Positions 62,665-64,000 of a stretch of DNA of 64,000 bases are shown one piece after another (position 1 is the first letter of the stretch; every line of letters starts with the position of its first letter). The position numbers were made by a program, and so were the translations under genes. The stretch comes from Okapia johnstoni (Eukaryota > Chordata > Mammalia > Artiodactyla > Giraffidae). The stretch is from assembly GCA_024291935.2 (NCBI GenBank), contig CM044326.1, positions 36,703,948 to 36,767,947 on the forward strand, read 5' to 3'. The notes beneath the pieces were generated by a model that was not told where the DNA came from, did no database searches, and saw nothing but the letters and a program-made list of their open reading frames with translations.

Positions 62665-63334
62665 TAATCTAGGCGTTGACCTCTCAGTTGGAAGCCTGGT
62701 GGCAGCCATGGTGGCAGCGTGTTGGGGCACGGCCCCTGTCTGGGCCATTGGCAAAGCTGGCACCAGCTAGAGCTTCCAGCTCACCTCTGGGCAGGTGGCC
62801 CTGAGCTCCAGGAGCAGGGACAGCCCCGAGTCTGAAGCAGCCCTCTCACCAAGGGACTTCCGCCACATTTAAAAATGAGGTGTCCATGACTGTGTGCTGC
62901 CTTTTAAAATATTTAGTGCGTTTTTGAATAGAAGAATGTTCTGAGTGGCTCTTCAAAGCCTTTCTGACATTGCTCAGTTTTCAAAAGTGAGCGGTCCCAG
63001 TGCTCAAGGCTACTTCTAGGCAAGAGATAACCGTGAAGTGGAAGTATGGAAATGAACATTTTATTTAAAAAAGAAAGTTACGGGGGAGAGTGGAAAGAGC
63101 GTTGTCTAGGAAGGGCCTTTGAGGACTGGGAGACTTAAAAACATTGGAAGCTGTCAGATCCTGGGATAGGCCGTCCCCTGCTGTGAATCTTGCTGTGGCA
63201 TGCAGGGAAGTGAGGGGACCAGATTATTCAAAGGCAAGGAAAAGAGCTTACCTTGGCATGACCAGGGACCCTGGAGTCCGATTTGGTGGGTGCACAGAGC
63301 TCTTCCCCACCTGATGATGAATTCCGAACAGGTT
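62665..63334. other. Unique noncoding sequence
   Basis: No gene. AT-rich patches near 62870-62930 and 63040-63080 (GAAATGAACATTTTATTTAA). Confidence 0.4.
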
Positions 63335-63575
63335 AACTCCCTCCTCCAGCTTCCCTGGTGGCTCAGTGGTAAAGAATCCACCTGCCAATGCAGGAGACAC
63401 AGGTTTGATCCCTGGGTCAGAAAGTAGCCACTGGAGTAGGAAATAGCTACCCACTCCAGTATTCTTGCCTGGGAAATCTCAGGGACAGAGGAGCCTGGCT
63501 GGCTACAGTCCATGGGGTCGTGAAAGAGTTGGACAGGACTGAAGGATGAAACTATAGCAAACAAAACTTCCTCCT
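63335..63575 (+). mobile_element. Bov-tA SINE, plus strand, with likely target duplication
   Basis: Element about 63346-63564: A box TGGCTCAGTGG intact, B-box region AGGTTTGATCCC, core CCAGTATTCTTGCCTGGGAA, end GGGTCGTGAAAGAGTTGGAC. Flanks AACTCCCTCCT (63335-63345) and AACTTCCTCCT (63565-63575) match at 10 of 11 bases. Confidence 0.95.
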
Positions 63576-63576
63576 T

Positions 63577-64000
63577 AGACTTCTCTAAGTTAGAGTCTTA
63601 GAAATGTCTTTCACTCTTTTTGTTTTGTCTTTTTTTTTTTAAAAAAAGAAAACAAGAAATGGAAACCTCTGAGTCCTTTAGAACGTGCAGCTACATGCTT
63701 CTCAGCAGCTGCTGTTTGAGTTTAAAAAAATATATTTTAATCGGCCATTTCATTCCTGGCCTGCCTGAGAATTTTGCACTGTCTTCTGATACCCGCATTC
63801 CTCAGGGGCAATAGAACTTTCTAGAAAGTGTGTGGCCATCAGAACAAGAAACAGGAAGTGCTCCGGAGAGACCCAAGGAAATAAAGATGATGAGAAAAGA
63901 GATTATGGGAAGGGAGGTGGCCCAGCTTCAAAACACAAGGAGCCACAGCCGCTGTGTGTGTGGAACTCGGTTACTGAGAGTGGCTGGAGCCCAGGTGCCG
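63577..64000. other. Unique noncoding sequence at right edge
   Basis: No gene. A poly-T/poly-A junction at about 63630-63650 (T run followed by A run) is locally self-complementary. The sequence after 63720 is AT-rich, then mixed. Confidence 0.4.

Overview
The window is mammalian nuclear DNA, and almost certainly from a ruminant (Pecora: cattle, sheep, goat or a relative). The proof is its repeats. About sixteen copies or pieces of the ruminant tRNA-Glu-derived Bov-tA SINE, six pieces of the BovB (RTE) 3' end / BOV-A2 / ART2A family and three cetartiodactyl CHR-2 type tRNA SINEs are scattered through it. They lie among older MIR, L2, L1M, MaLR/MLT1 and hAT-Charlie remnants shared with other placental mammals. 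The species cannot be settled from this alone.

I find no confident protein-coding gene, rRNA, tRNA gene, CRISPR array or bacterial feature. The many long open frames sit in GC-rich sequence, often open on both strands at once, or run through SINEs and simple repeats. None reads as a recognisable protein. The one coding-like segment worth recording is a 108-base minus-strand frame (2259-2366) with a good 5' splice site and phase 0 at both ends, offered as a weak exon candidate.

The base composition alternates. GC-rich, weakly structured sequence (for example 10.1-16.1 kb, 18.4-19.25 kb, 28.2-29.5 kb, 38.2-41.9 kb, 51.9-53.05 kb) is broken by compact AT-rich islands dense in homeodomain (TAATTA, TAATCC), POU octamer (ATTTGCAT), SOX (AACAAT), MEF2 and CRE-like words. 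These islands are free of young SINEs. The clearest are near 4.2-4.65, 8.3-8.47, 9.2-10.07, 16.1-16.5, 17.9-18.4, 19.27-19.55, 25.6-25.86, 27.5-28.15, 29.5-29.7, 41.9-42.83, 48.45-49.25, 53.05-53.39, 53.83-54.3 and 61.18-61.68 kb. They look like conserved noncoding elements (candidate enhancers) of a developmental transcription-factor gene outside the window or in whose intron it lies. Conservation cannot be measured from one sequence, so this is inference.

Repeat layout: 0-5.1 kb holds no young SINE; 5.1-9.05 kb has two Bov-tA; 9.05-16.8 kb has none. 16.8-17.3 kb is a head-to-head Bov-tA pair around an AT-rich spacer. 20-26.5 kb is a repeat-rich zone (CHR-2, MIRs, Bov-tA, L1M, MLT1-like LTR, a Bov-tA inside a TG repeat). 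26.5-30 kb is mostly unique. 30-39.4 kb is mixed SINE, BovB and hAT. 39.4-43 kb is mostly unique. 43-48.4 kb has several SINEs and a tandem pair of BovB-type units. 48.4-57.4 kb has no young SINE and several candidate elements. 57.4-64 kb is SINE-rich again, including a nested inverted Bov-tA. The parts of interest are therefore regulatory candidates and repeat structure rather than genes.
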